In this document: piece by piece, positions 27,335 to 36,077 of the stretch
Layout of the letters: every line of letters starts with the position of its first letter
How positions within the stretch are numbered: the stretch's first letter is position 1
Origin: JBEBSD01 sp040394475
GTDB taxonomy: Bacteria; Bacteroidota; Bacteroidia; Cytophagales; Spirosomataceae
Length of the DNA stretch: 64,000 nucleotides
Direction of reading: 5' to 3'
Assembly: GCA_040394475.1 (NCBI GenBank)
Contig: JBEBSD010000010.1
Location: forward strand, 1-64,000
The notes under the pieces: generated by a model
Database searches by the model: none
What the model was told of the DNA's origin: nothing
The model's input: only the letters and a program-made list of their open reading frames with translations
Position numbers and translations under genes: made by a program

Positions 27335-28322
27335 GTATCCGTCGCTTATATCCCCACAAAATCACTAATCCGATCAGGACAGGTATCACGATATTCAACA
27401 CCCATACCCATACCGACACGGCCACTACTTTCCCTGCGCTCATGTCAAATTGCCCAAAGACATACAGCGCCGTCAGTCCCCGTATACCCAGGTCTCCAAA
27501 AACAGTAAGAGTCGGCAGTACTGTTTTGGCCAATAGCAGCACCGCCACACAAGCCACCAGGTCTGATACCGGCAGCGGAAATTCAAACAACCGTAACGCC
27601 AGCACAAACTGCAGGGTATAGACACCATACCGTAGTAACCCGATCCCTGATGCTGTCAGCAATTCTTTTGTTGTATACTGGCTTACAACCAGCAAGCTGT
27701 GCCGGAATTTCTGTAACCATACCCCGGAGCTGCTGATGTTGGCAAGTTGTTTCCGGAAACCATAGGCGGCCACTCCGGCGGCCACCAGCAAAAGCAACCC
27801 GACATAAACGGCGTCGAAAACACCTCGCGGCATCGTCAGCTTATTCCGCAGTGCCCAAAAACCGATTGCCCCTGCAGCCAACGACACATAAAACTGGATA
27901 CCACCCGAAACCAGCACGGCCCCTACCGTTTTGATCCGTTCAGAGGACCTGAGGGCGCCCACCCTGCCCAACACCTCCCCTACCTGCGCCGGAAGCACCA
28001 GTCCCGCCAGCAGGCCTGCCAGGGTACTTCTAACGGCATCCCTGTAAGATACCGGAGTTGCCTTGGCGGCCAGTCGCTGCCATTTCCAGCTTTCCAGGGC
28101 CCAGTTCACCGGAACCAGCGCCACCAGTAACAGGATCATCCCCGCATTCTGCCAGGACCAGACTTCCTGCAGACTTTCCCCAAAAGTAATCCCCTTTCCG
28201 TCGCGGTATAGCGCTGTGTACAAATAACCCAGTACGCCTATGCTCAGGAACAGCTTCAGCAGCAGCCACCTTTTGCTGACTATTTTACCAGATGACGGGA
28301 GATTCTTAATAAATTGCGTCAT
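27324..28322 (-). CDS. Lysylphosphatidylglycerol synthase TM-region family protein
   Basis: 332-aa integral membrane protein of the UPF0104/LPG-synthase transmembrane (flippase-like) family, with about eight helices and the family segment STLAGLLAGLVLPAQVGEVLGRVGALR. In MprF this domain flips lysyl-lipid; stand-alone members are presumed flippases or lipid transport proteins. It is the first gene of a two-gene unit with the GT2 enzyme. Its ATG (28322) overlaps the ruvC ATG (28321) on the opposite strand, so both promoters must lie inside the neighbouring gene. Confidence 0.85.
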   Translation of the reverse strand: MTQFIKNLPSSGKIVSKRWLLLKLFLSIGVLGYLYTALYRDGKGITFGESLQEVWSWQNAGMILLLVALVPVNWALESWKWQRLAAKATPVSYRDAVRSTLAGLLAGLVLPAQVGEVLGRVGALRSSERIKTVGAVLVSGGIQFYVSLAAGAIGFWALRNKLTMPRGVFDAVYVGLLLLVAAGVAAYGFRKQLANISSSGVWLQKFRHSLLVVSQYTTKELLTASGIGLLRYGVYTLQFVLALRLFEFPLPVSDLVACVAVLLLAKTVLPTLTVFGDLGIRGLTALYVFGQFDMSAGKVVAVSVWVWVLNIVIPVLIGLVILWGYKRRIHAA

Positions 28323-28914
28323 GGCTATTCAGCAAGGAGAAAAATTGGCAGAAAAAATCATTATTGGTGTAGACCCTGGCACCCAGGTGATGGGCTACGG
28401 CATCATTCTCGTCAATGTGCAACAAATCAGTTTGTTACAATACGGAGTGATAAAATTGAGCAAATATAGTACACATGAGCTCAAACTAAAGAAAATCTTT
28501 GAACGGATGTCTCAGTTACTGGAAGAGTACCTTCCCGATGAAATGGCTATTGAAGATCCCTTTTATGGGAAAAATCCGCAATCCATGCTTAAACTGGGTC
28601 GGGCTCAGGGCGTGACCATGGCGGCGGCACTGGCCCGCAATATCCCGATTGTGGAATATTCCCCTAAAAAAGTCAAGCAATCCGTTACCGGAAACGGGAA
28701 TGCCACCAAGCAGCAGGTGGCCTTTATGCTGGAAAGCATCCTCCAAATGCAATTAAACCAGGAATTTATGGATGCCACTGACGGAATCGCCATCGCCATC
28801 TGTCACCACTATCACGCCAATACACCGGCAGGTATTTCCAAGCCGAAAACGGCCAAAGCAAAAAAAGGAGGCTGGGGGGCATTTGTGGAAGAGAACCCGG
28901 GCAGAGTCAGGTGA
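28321..28914 (+). CDS. ruvC: Crossover junction endodeoxyribonuclease RuvC
   Basis: 197-aa Holliday-junction resolvase of the RuvABC pathway. Catalytic acidic residues lie in IIGVDPGTQVMGYGI (first Asp), MAIEDPFYGKNPQSMLKLGRAQG (Glu), and MDATDGIAIAICHHYH (Asp pair). The usual protein starts AEKIIIGVD, so the real start may be the TTG at 28345 rather than ATG 28321; the latter adds about eight residues and overlaps the divergent ATG of the flippase-like gene. A basic C-terminal tail (KTAKAKKGGWG) follows the core. Confidence 0.95.
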   Translation: MAIQQGEKLAEKIIIGVDPGTQVMGYGIILVNVQQISLLQYGVIKLSKYSTHELKLKKIFERMSQLLEEYLPDEMAIEDPFYGKNPQSMLKLGRAQGVTMAAALARNIPIVEYSPKKVKQSVTGNGNATKQQVAFMLESILQMQLNQEFMDATDGIAIAICHHYHANTPAGISKPKTAKAKKGGWGAFVEENPGRVR

Positions 28915-28972
28915 GCGGCCCTATTAAACGCTTTTTGCCTGTTAAAATGCAGGAAAATCCCACATTCGGATA

Positions 28973-29809
28973 TTAACTATTTGCGATCTCCTCACGGACA
29001 TGCTGTACAAAAGCCGGGGCAACTCCCGTCAAACGAGCTATTTTTCCGTTGTCAAAGGTCGTTTCACGAATCAGGGAAATAGTAAAGGCTCTTTTATCAA
29101 GTAGTTCCTGCCTGGACATTCCCGTTGCTATACCTTTTTCAATACCTCGTTTATAAAGGATATCGTTTTCTTCTTTAAAAAATGTGCTGATCCCTTCCAT
29201 AAGTTTCCCGGTTTGAATTACTAAACTACGCAATTGCGACAAAATACGCAACTGTACCCATTTCCTTTTCAACGCAAAATCACTTTGCGTGGTTTCTTCC
29301 ACGCGCCGGATAATGTTCCCCAGCGCCTCCTCCGGCCTGTCACTGCCAAAATCACCCAATAAAGCAAAAATGACTTCCTCCGGTTGATTCGAGGCCAGGA
29401 AAAGCCGGTAGTCCACTTCCGACAAGGTGATCAGCGGAAATCGGAAGGTCATTTTTCGGGTCTCCAGTTTCGTACACATACCAGGTGGCTTTTCGCCCAG
29501 ATAAAGTACATACTGAGCAACTTCCAGTTGGTATTTGCGGTAGAGCATCAGGTAGTACTCAGCCATGCGGTAGACCATCTCGGATTCGTCGGTCACTTGA
29601 AACTCAACTTGTAAAATAAAGATATCTCCGTTAGTATCCTTAATTTTTTTGAGTACATCAGGTTCGCGTTCCCTGGTATGCTGCAATGCATCCGGGAGTT
29701 CTTCGGAAGTGAGTGCTCTGATGCCCAGGAGTCTTTCAATCAGGCCAGGTATGGCGGCTTCGATATTCTCCTTAAAGATCTTGTCGTACTGATTTCGTTG
29801 CTTCGTCAT
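28973..29809 (-). CDS. Rpn/PD-(D/E)XK family transposase-like nuclease
   Basis: 278-aa protein of the PDDEXK_2 / Rpn (recombination-promoting nuclease) family. The nuclease core shows the Asp in REREPDVLKKIKD (about residue 50) and the E-x-Q pair in ILQVEFQV (about 65-72), followed by the family's MAEYYLMLYRKYQLEVAQYVLYLG. The C-terminal third is charged and helical (RGIEKGIATGMSRQELLDKR), as in other members. Such genes are common, multi-copy and mobile in Bacteroidota; whether they transpose or act in DNA recombination is unsettled. A separate inverted repeat lies 25 bp upstream. Confidence 0.85.
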   Translation of the reverse strand: MTKQRNQYDKIFKENIEAAIPGLIERLLGIRALTSEELPDALQHTREREPDVLKKIKDTNGDIFILQVEFQVTDESEMVYRMAEYYLMLYRKYQLEVAQYVLYLGEKPPGMCTKLETRKMTFRFPLITLSEVDYRLFLASNQPEEVIFALLGDFGSDRPEEALGNIIRRVEETTQSDFALKRKWVQLRILSQLRSLVIQTGKLMEGISTFFKEENDILYKRGIEKGIATGMSRQELLDKRAFTISLIRETTFDNGKIARLTGVAPAFVQHVREEIANS

Positions 29810-29833
29810 GTGTGTATAGTGTGATGATAACTA

Positions 29834-29855
29834 ATACTTTGCCTACTCAAAGTAT
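29834..29855. other. Inverted repeat upstream of Rpn-type gene
   Basis: ATACTTTG-CCTACT-CAAAGTAT, perfect 8-bp arms, 25 bp before the ATG at 29809. It may be an operator or an end sequence; no partner copy was seen at the other side of the gene. Confidence 0.4.
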
Positions 29856-29967
29856 GTGCAGGCAAGGATGCCCGCTTAATAAACAAATAGGATGGTTAGC
29901 CGACACGTAAGGACCGCACAGGTTTTAATTCCCGCGTAACACTACCCCATCCGCGCCTGACGCGCCC

Positions 29968-30798
29968 TTAGTCTTCCATACCAGCCTTTATAAAGGCAAG
30001 CCCTTCTCTCATTAATTGTTCTTCCGAATCAAACATTTTCCGCCATATATTCGCCACTGGCAGCTTCGGGCTGAACGCCTCAATACTTATCCAACCGTCG
30101 TAACCGGTACCCTTAATGGCCTCAAAAACACTGTCCCAGCGCACACTTCCCTTCCCGGGAGTAGAACGGTCATTCTCAGAGAGCTGGATAAACACAATAT
30201 CATCAATGGCCTTCCGGATAGCCGCGCCGGTATCTTTCTCCTCAATATTGGCGTGAAAGGTATCAAACATTATTTTACAGTTCGGATGGTTCACGTCTTT
30301 CACAAAACGCATCAGCTCGTCTGTACAACTCGTCAGGTACAGCTCAAACCGGTTAAGGTATTCCAATCCCAGCGTAATATCCAGCGACTCCGCATAGTCC
30401 GCCACTTCCCGGATACCTGCTACCCCCCGCTGCCATTCTTCCGGAGTGGCAGGCTTCCCCGTGAACGTACTCATAGCACTATGAAAGGGCCCCATAAGTT
30501 TGCTTGCCCCCAGCACGAGTGAACAATCCAATACCTGCTTCAGATGCGCTACCGCGGCACGACGGACAGCAGGTTCCGGGCTGATCAGATTTGTTTCCAC
30601 TGTACAGATAGTATCCGTCTCACAGGCAAGACCCAGTGAATCCAGCTTTTTTCTCCAGGCGAACCAATGATCAGGCCTTGTATTAAAAACCGGCACCTCC
30701 ACCCCGTCAAACCCAATTTCCTTGATCAATTCCAGCACCGGGAACATGGATTCATTCATTTCTCCGCCCCAAAGCAGGAGATTCATACTGTATTTCAT
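29968..30798 (-). CDS. Sugar phosphate isomerase/epimerase family protein
   Basis: 276-aa TIM-barrel protein of the AP-endonuclease-2/xylose isomerase-like superfamily, similar in layout to D-tagatose 3-epimerases and hydroxypyruvate isomerases. Metal-ligand segments are TLGLEYLNRFELYLTS (Glu), KIMFDTFHANIEE (Asp and His), and WISIEAFSPKLP (last Glu). Cytoplasmic; no signal peptide. The sugar is not predictable. It is divergent from the AraC-type regulator gene, which may control it. Confidence 0.85.
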   Translation of the reverse strand: MKYSMNLLLWGGEMNESMFPVLELIKEIGFDGVEVPVFNTRPDHWFAWRKKLDSLGLACETDTICTVETNLISPEPAVRRAAVAHLKQVLDCSLVLGASKLMGPFHSAMSTFTGKPATPEEWQRGVAGIREVADYAESLDITLGLEYLNRFELYLTSCTDELMRFVKDVNHPNCKIMFDTFHANIEEKDTGAAIRKAIDDIVFIQLSENDRSTPGKGSVRWDSVFEAIKGTGYDGWISIEAFSPKLPVANIWRKMFDSEEQLMREGLAFIKAGMED

Positions 30799-31080
30799 TC
30801 AGCAATTGTTTATGGTTAAATTCGATTCCATCGCCTGCTACCCTTTTCGATCAGCAAAGCGGCAACAGGAGCCGATTTACTATAATCCCGCTCACTTTTC
30901 TGCAAAAACACTACCAGCCTTGCCGCTTGACAAGAGCAGATCATCGCTTTTTCCCTTGTACAACATTACCACCTATTTCATGCAATTACCCTTTCTAAGT
31001 TGACGATAAATGACTATATTTTGCCACTTTTCACAAAAACAAGCGCTCATTGTGCAAATAAAAGAGCGTTTTTCATCGTC

Positions 31081-31953
31081 ATGAAATCTCCGTTACTCAA
31101 ACATATCGACCATCGTTCTTCCGTTATTTACCAGAACCTGAAAGACCCTCACTTCGATCCGAACTGGCATTTTCACCCGCACTACCAGCTTTTTTCAGTA
31201 TTTGAAGGCACCGGCACTCGTTTGATAGGGGACTCTATCCAGCCCTTCGGTCCGGGCGACACAGTATTCCTGGGCCCGGACATCCCCCATTTATGGCGGA
31301 GCGACCCTCCCTATTTCGAGCCCGGATCGGGTCGTCTGACCCACGGGATTGTTTTGTATTTCCAGGAAGATTTCCTGGGGAAAGAGCTGTTCAACCGGCA
31401 GGAAATGTTTCAGATTGCGCAGTTTTTAAGAGAATCGTCCCGTGGCTATGTGCTTACCGGGAAAATCCGGGAGCAGGTACGGAACGAGCTCATCCAACTA
31501 GCAGACGCTTCTGATTTCCATCGCATTACCGGTCTTTTAATACTTTTACATGAACTGGCGCTTACGTCTGAAAAGCACCCGATCACCAGCTATGGTTATC
31601 AGAACACTTATAAAGTCTCGGAAACCGAGCGGATGCAAAAAGTACATAATTATCTCCTGCAGCATTTCAAGGAGGAAATCCGCCTGCGTGAAGTGGCCTC
31701 TCATGCCGGTATGAGCGAAGCGGCCTTCTGCCGGTATTTCAAAACACGTACCGGCAAGACGCTTACCGACTTTATCAGCGAAATACGGATTGGCCACGCC
31801 TGCAAATTACTGATCACCGACACGTGGAGCATCTCCCAGGTTGCCTATGAAAGCGGCTTTGACACCTTGTCCAATTTCAACCGGTACTTTAAGAAGATCA
31901 AGGGTAAAACTCCCCGAGACTATAAAAAAGATTATGTCCTTCCCGTTGGCTGA
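31081..31953 (+). CDS. AraC family transcriptional regulator
   Basis: 290-aa regulator with an N-terminal cupin (residues about 20-100; HFHPHYQLFSVFEGTGTRLIGD, GDTVFLGPDIPHLW) and a C-terminal AraC DNA-binding domain with two helix-turn-helix units (EEIRLREVASHAGMSEAAF and WSISQVAYESGFDTLSNFNRYFKKIKG). The effector is probably a sugar, and the divergent isomerase gene is a natural target; this is inference. The frame is open upstream to 31000 but the ATG at 31081 (MKSPLLKHIDH) matches the family. The upstream gap has only a near-promoter TATATTTTG around 31013. Confidence 0.9.
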   Translation: MKSPLLKHIDHRSSVIYQNLKDPHFDPNWHFHPHYQLFSVFEGTGTRLIGDSIQPFGPGDTVFLGPDIPHLWRSDPPYFEPGSGRLTHGIVLYFQEDFLGKELFNRQEMFQIAQFLRESSRGYVLTGKIREQVRNELIQLADASDFHRITGLLILLHELALTSEKHPITSYGYQNTYKVSETERMQKVHNYLLQHFKEEIRLREVASHAGMSEAAFCRYFKTRTGKTLTDFISEIRIGHACKLLITDTWSISQVAYESGFDTLSNFNRYFKKIKGKTPRDYKKDYVLPVG

Positions 31954-32031
31954 CTGATTTAATTGAGCGGGTTTCGGAACTCACAACGCGGCTGATCCGT
32001 TTTACCTACCATATACCAATCATTTTCCTAT

Positions 32032-32484
32032 ATGTCATTAAAAGCAGAAATGGTCACCGACAAAGGGACCATGTGGATTGAATTTTTCGAACAGGATGCG
32101 CCTGGAACGGTCAAAAACTTCACAGATCTTTCACGGAAAGGTTTTTACGACGGTCTTACCTTCCATCGCGTTATCCCTGATTTTGTTATACAGGGAGGTT
32201 GTCCGAAAGGAACCGGAAGCGGAGGTCCCGGCTACCAGATCCCGTGTGAATTAACAGGCGGAAACCAATACCACGACCGTGGCGTACTGTCAATGGCCCA
32301 TGCCGGCCGCGATACGGGCGGCTCGCAGTTCTTTATTTGTCATAGCCGCAACAACACTGCCCATCTTGACCGCAATCATACGTGTTTCGGAAAAGTAGTT
32401 GAAGGCATTGACGTCGTTGACGCGATCAGCCAGGGTGATAAAATCGTAAAAATCACGATTCATGAAAAGGAGGTCGAAGCCTGA
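32032..32484 (+). CDS. Cyclophilin-type peptidyl-prolyl isomerase
   Basis: 150-aa cytoplasmic cyclophilin with no signal peptide. The active-site core is FHRVIPDFVIQGGCPKGTGSGGPGY (Arg in FHRV, Gln in IQGG) followed by GVLSMAHAGRDTGGSQFFI and HLDRNHTCFGKV. It catalyses cis-trans isomerisation of X-Pro bonds. It stands alone, ends at a palindromic hairpin (32511-32542), and converges on galU. Confidence 0.95.
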   Translation: MSLKAEMVTDKGTMWIEFFEQDAPGTVKNFTDLSRKGFYDGLTFHRVIPDFVIQGGCPKGTGSGGPGYQIPCELTGGNQYHDRGVLSMAHAGRDTGGSQFFICHSRNNTAHLDRNHTCFGKVVEGIDVVDAISQGDKIVKITIHEKEVEA

Positions 32485-32510
32485 TCTCTTTTGAAAGATT
32501 CGGCGGGCAC

Positions 32511-32542
32511 GCGCAGAGAGGTTACATGTAACGTCTCTGCGC
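32511..32542. terminator. Bidirectional hairpin between convergent genes
   Basis: Inverted repeat with 16-nt arms, one mismatch and no spacer, centred on ACATGT (arms 32511-32526 and 32527-32542). It lies between the convergent isomerase and galU genes. The GCAGAGA...TCTCTGC core and CATG centre resemble the hairpin at 2769-2806. Confidence 0.7.
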
Positions 32543-32551
32543 ATACTGCGT

Positions 32552-33427
32552 TTACAACGTACCTCCTTCCGCCAGTATTTCTTCCAGGAACTTCCGGAAA
32601 GGAACTGCAAACTCCTTTCGCTTCAAGGCAAACTCCACCGTTGTTTTCAGGAAATCCAGTTTATTGCCGATGTCATGACGCCGTCCTTCAATAAGGTGTG
32701 CATAGAAATTCTGACGCTTCAGCAGGAGCAGCATCGAATCGGTTAACTGAATTTCACTGTTCTTGCCTTTCGGCGTATTTTCAATCGCATCGAAAATTTC
32801 CGGCGACAAAATGTACCTGCCCGCAATGGCCAGGTTGGAAGGCGCCTTGTCTATATTGGGTTTCTCCACCAGGTCGTCCAACTCCATGATCGAATCGCTC
32901 AGGTAGGTTCCGCCCACAATGCCGTAGCGGTCGACCTTATCAGCCGGAACTTTTTCAACCGCAATCACCGAGCCGCCATATTGCTCATAAGTATCCACCA
33001 ACTGTTGGGTCACCGGGATCACCGAATCCATAATCGTATCGCCCAGCAACACGGCAAACGGTTCATTCCCGACGTGATGCCGGGCATAATAAATCGCATC
33101 CCCCAATCCGTTGGCTTCTTTTTGCCGTACAAAATGGACATTGGCCATATCCGACAAACGGCGCATCTCCGTAAACCATGCCTGGTCTTCCTTTTCTTCC
33201 AACCGTGCTTCCAGCTCAAAATTCCGGTCAAAATGGTCCTCAATCGCACGTTTCCCCTTGCCCGAAATAATCAGGATGTCCTCAATTCCGGAATCTACCG
33301 CCTCCTGTACTACGTACTGAATGGTTGGAATATCAATAATAGGAAGCATCTCTTTGGGCATGGATTTAGTAGCCGGCAAAAATCGGGTCCCCAGCCCGGC
33401 CGCAGGAATTACAGCTTTACGAATCAT
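32552..33427 (-). CDS. galU: UTP-glucose-1-phosphate uridylyltransferase GalU
   Basis: 291-aa nucleotidyltransferase making UDP-glucose from UTP and glucose-1-phosphate. The N-terminal pyrophosphorylase signature is AAGLGTRFLPATKSMPKEMLPI; then QYVVQEAVDSGIEDILIISGKGKRAIEDHF; the metal Asp is in VLLGDTIMD; VEKPNIDKAPSNLAIAGRYIL and GKNSEIQLTDSM complete the family pattern. Length is normal for bacterial GalU. It is the last gene of the eno-divIC-gpmI-lipoprotein-galU run and supplies sugar nucleotides for the surface glycosyltransferases. Confidence 0.95.
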   Translation of the reverse strand: MIRKAVIPAAGLGTRFLPATKSMPKEMLPIIDIPTIQYVVQEAVDSGIEDILIISGKGKRAIEDHFDRNFELEARLEEKEDQAWFTEMRRLSDMANVHFVRQKEANGLGDAIYYARHHVGNEPFAVLLGDTIMDSVIPVTQQLVDTYEQYGGSVIAVEKVPADKVDRYGIVGGTYLSDSIMELDDLVEKPNIDKAPSNLAIAGRYILSPEIFDAIENTPKGKNSEIQLTDSMLLLLKRQNFYAHLIEGRRHDIGNKLDFLKTTVEFALKRKEFAVPFRKFLEEILAEGGTL

Positions 33428-33473
33428 ATGACGTGGTTAACGTTACAACCGGTAATCGGTTGGTATTTTAGTT

Positions 33474-34055
33474 TCACAAAATGGTTGCATGAATCGAGAA
33501 GGGCTTTTCTGCTGAAATCGCTAATTTCTGAAAGCCTTCCAGTTCATAGGTTTTCAACCGGGATTCCCGGTTTTCGAGCCGGCACTCCAGCCTTATTTTC
33601 TTTTGGGAACGATACAACCGGTTATCGGTTGCAAAGGCAGCTTCGAGGTACCGTACTGCATGCGTTTCCGGCTCAAATCCAACTTTCAGATAGGTTACAG
33701 GCAAGTTTTCACCCGGCTTCACCCGGTACCATTCGGTAAGGGAGTCCGGACGGGTCAATGTATAGCTGTCTCTCAGTGCCGGCTTATTCAGATCTGCCTG
33801 GCGAAACAAGTCCAGTTCATCGTTCCAGTCTATTTCCTGCGTCTGCAGCACTTCTTTCTCCCCGTCCATGCTCATTTCCTTGCGCACTTCCGGCCGGGAT
33901 TGTTCCAGCCAGTCGATCTGCCCCTGCACAAATGCCTCTACATCAAAGTATGCTTTCTGCTCTGCCGCCTCCTGCTGTGAAGATACGCCACAGCTAACCA
34001 GCACGACTGCCACCCAGGCAGATACAGCAATCCTCAAAAAAAGCTTCAATCCCAT
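33474..34055 (-). CDS. Lipoprotein of unknown function
   Basis: 193-aa lipoprotein: leader hydrophobic to VVLVSCG with the lipobox Cys at about 22. Residues 30-100 are helical and charged; residues 115-193 read as beta strands (YRVKPGENLPVTYLKVGFEP, THAVRYLEAAFATDNRLYRS, KKIRLECRLENRESRLKTYE). No family recognised. It is placed between gpmI (33 bp upstream) and galU (46 bp downstream), suggesting co-transcription but not a shared function. Confidence 0.75.
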   Translation of the reverse strand: MGLKLFLRIAVSAWVAVVLVSCGVSSQQEAAEQKAYFDVEAFVQGQIDWLEQSRPEVRKEMSMDGEKEVLQTQEIDWNDELDLFRQADLNKPALRDSYTLTRPDSLTEWYRVKPGENLPVTYLKVGFEPETHAVRYLEAAFATDNRLYRSQKKIRLECRLENRESRLKTYELEGFQKLAISAEKPFSIHATIL

Positions 34056-34064
34056 TCCGTTAAC

Positions 34065-34081
34065 GGCCGGTTACGCCGGCC
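34065..34081. terminator. Short GGCCGG hairpin between gpmI and lipoprotein gene
   Basis: GGCCGG-TTACG-CCGGCC, a perfect 6-bp G+C-rich stem with 5-nt loop in the 33-bp gap after gpmI. There is no T-run, so it may attenuate rather than end transcription, or protect the mRNA end. Confidence 0.4.
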
Positions 34082-34088
34082 TGTATCG

Positions 34089-35621
34089 TTACAATAAACT
34101 ATCTTCATTCATTTCCGCCGGTTTCTCCAGTCCCATCAACTCCAGAATAGTAGGGGCCACATTCGAAAGCTTACCCGACTTAAGCGGTTCCCGGTATTCC
34201 TTATCAACCAATATAAACGGAACCAGGTTCAGGGAATGCTGTGTATTGGGCGATCCGTCCTCATTGATCATATAATCGGAATTCCCGTGATCGGCAAGGA
34301 TCAGCGAGGTATACCCATGTTCAAGACCTGTGGTCACTACCGCCTCCACACACTGATCGACCACTTCGGCAGCTTTCACTGCTGCCTCAAACACGCCCGT
34401 GTGGCCCACCATATCGGTGTTGGCAAAATTAAGGCAGACAAAATCGACAGACTCCCCGATCAATTCAGGGATAATTGCATCGCGAATACCGTAAGCCGAC
34501 ATTTCAGGCTTCAGATCATAGGTCGCTACCTTAGGAGACGGACACAGCAACCGCTGCTCTCCCGGGAAAGGGGTTTCCCTTCCTCCCGAAAAAAAGAACG
34601 TCACATGCGGATACTTCTCCGTTTCTGCGATCCGGATCTGTCTTTTACCGGCATTCGCCAACACCTCCCCCAACGTATTGTTCAGGTTATCTTTATCGAA
34701 TATAACCTTCACTCCGACAAACGTATCATCGTAATTCGTCAGGGTCACATAGTAAAGGTCAAGCTTTTCCATCTGGTGTTCCGGAAAATCCTTTTGCGAC
34801 AATACTTCTGTAATTTCCCGGCCCCGGTCGGTACGGAAGTTGAAGCACAGCACGACATCCCCTTCTTCGATAACCGCTACCGGTTCACCATTTTCCCGGA
34901 CCGCTACAATCGGCTTGATAAACTCATCTGTCACCCCGGCCCCGTAGGATTCTTCCACCGCGTCCACTACCGCTCCGGCCGGCACCGTTCTGCCGGTACC
35001 ATGCACCATTGCGTCATACGCCAGCTTTACACGCTCCCAGCGTCTATCGCGGTCCATCGCATAATACCGTCCCGTTACCGAAGCGATTTCGCCCGTTGAG
35101 GCCTGCATCTGCTGCTGCAGCGCCCTCAAAAATCCCGCCCCGCTTTTGGGATCACAATCCCTGCCGTCTGTAAAAGCATGCACAAACACCTTCTCCAGGC
35201 CCTTGCGGGCCGCGATGGCAAGCAATCCGTGAAGATGCTCACAATGAGAATGCACGCCTCCATCCGACACCAGGCCTATAAGATGTACTTTTTTACCGGT
35301 GTCCAATGCATATTGAAAGGCCTCGTTCAGCGCAGGTTCCTGCGCCAGGGTTCCCTCGCTTACTGCCCTGTTGATTTTCACGAGGTCCTGATAAACAATA
35401 CGCCCGGCTCCGAGGTTCGTATGTCCTACTTCCGAATTACCCATTTGTCCATCCGGTAACCCCACCGCCAGTCCCCCGGCAGCCAGTGTACTGTTTGGAA
35501 AAACAGTCAGTGCCTTGTCATAAAAAGGAGTCTGCGCCGCCAGGATTGCCGAACGGTCTTCTTCGCCTCTTTTGGCGATTCCCCAACCATCCATAATGAT
35601 CAGGATAACTTTTTTATTCAT
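34089..35621 (-). CDS. gpmI: Cofactor-independent phosphoglycerate mutase GpmI
   Basis: 510-aa 2,3-bisphosphoglycerate-independent phosphoglycerate mutase, interconverting 3- and 2-phosphoglycerate in glycolysis. Two-metal alkaline-phosphatase-fold motifs: LIIMDGWGIAKRGEEDR (metal Asp at start), phospho-serine in DGQMGNSEVGHTNLGAGRIVYQD, HAFTDGRDCDPKSG, FNFRTDRGREITEVL, LNFANTDMVGHTGVFEAAVKA, and LILADHGNSD. Length is normal. It lies 75 bp after the divIC-like gene and directly serves the same pathway as eno upstream. Confidence 0.96.
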   Translation of the reverse strand: MNKKVILIIMDGWGIAKRGEEDRSAILAAQTPFYDKALTVFPNSTLAAGGLAVGLPDGQMGNSEVGHTNLGAGRIVYQDLVKINRAVSEGTLAQEPALNEAFQYALDTGKKVHLIGLVSDGGVHSHCEHLHGLLAIAARKGLEKVFVHAFTDGRDCDPKSGAGFLRALQQQMQASTGEIASVTGRYYAMDRDRRWERVKLAYDAMVHGTGRTVPAGAVVDAVEESYGAGVTDEFIKPIVAVRENGEPVAVIEEGDVVLCFNFRTDRGREITEVLSQKDFPEHQMEKLDLYYVTLTNYDDTFVGVKVIFDKDNLNNTLGEVLANAGKRQIRIAETEKYPHVTFFFSGGRETPFPGEQRLLCPSPKVATYDLKPEMSAYGIRDAIIPELIGESVDFVCLNFANTDMVGHTGVFEAAVKAAEVVDQCVEAVVTTGLEHGYTSLILADHGNSDYMINEDGSPNTQHSLNLVPFILVDKEYREPLKSGKLSNVAPTILELMGLEKPAEMNEDSLL

Positions 35622-35696
35622 GTTGATTGGATTAGATAGGCTGTCCCCATTCCGGATCGCCCTTAACGGATCAGGTGTGAATGATGGCAGTCGCTG

Positions 35697-36023
35697 CTAT
35701 TTATCGTCCTTTTCCAAAGGACGGTTGTTCTCATCGACAATTAAAAAAACTTCTTCCCCCGGCTTCCGCAGGCGGTATTTCTCTCGTGCCCACTTTTCTA
35801 CCATCCGGCGGTCCCCGAAAACCTCATCCCTTTCCTTTTTCACCTCCTTGATTTTCCGGGAATAATACAGGGTATCTGCTTCCAGGCTTACACGCTTATT
35901 GTAGTTGGCCCAGACCGTTCTCAGGTTATTATTATCCAGGAACACTACCCAGATTAACCATACAATGAAAGTTCCCTTATAGAAATTCCCAAAATACCGG
36001 AGAAGCCTTGTGAACGTTTCCAT
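35697..36023 (-). CDS. Septum formation initiator family protein (FtsB/DivIC-like)
   Basis: 108-aa bitopic membrane protein: short cytoplasmic N-terminus, membrane helix near residues 17-31 (GTFIVWLIWVVFLDN), then a periplasmic coiled coil (VSLEADTLYYSRKIKEVKKE) and the family's closing segment WAREKYRLRKPGEEVFLI. FtsB/DivIC joins FtsL and FtsQ to activate septal peptidoglycan synthesis. Placement directly downstream of eno (54 bp) repeats a linkage also known in proteobacteria (eno-ftsB), which supports the call. Confidence 0.9.
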   Translation of the reverse strand: METFTRLLRYFGNFYKGTFIVWLIWVVFLDNNNLRTVWANYNKRVSLEADTLYYSRKIKEVKKERDEVFGDRRMVEKWAREKYRLRKPGEEVFLIVDENNRPLEKDDK

Positions 36024-36035
36024 TGCCTGTTCAGG

Positions 36036-36069
36036 AAATAAAGCTGAGGCTGCATCAGGCAGCCCCAGC
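36036..36069 (-). terminator. Hairpin terminator after eno
   Basis: Read on the minus strand, GCTGGGGCTGC / GCAGCCTCAGC form an 11-bp stem (one G-T wobble) with a 5-nt loop, followed by TTTATTT. It lies 9 bp after the eno stop and before the divIC-like gene, so it may reduce read-through, letting eno be expressed far above the genes behind it. Confidence 0.7.
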
Positions 36070-36077
36070 CTGGTTGA

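Noticed and set aside
28973..29855. Complete insertion sequence around the Rpn-type gene
   Set aside because: One inverted repeat lies upstream but no matching end or target duplication was found downstream.
32981..33739. 252-aa plus-strand ORF across galU
   Set aside because: Antisense to a clear GalU and the lipoprotein gene, with no recognisable family.
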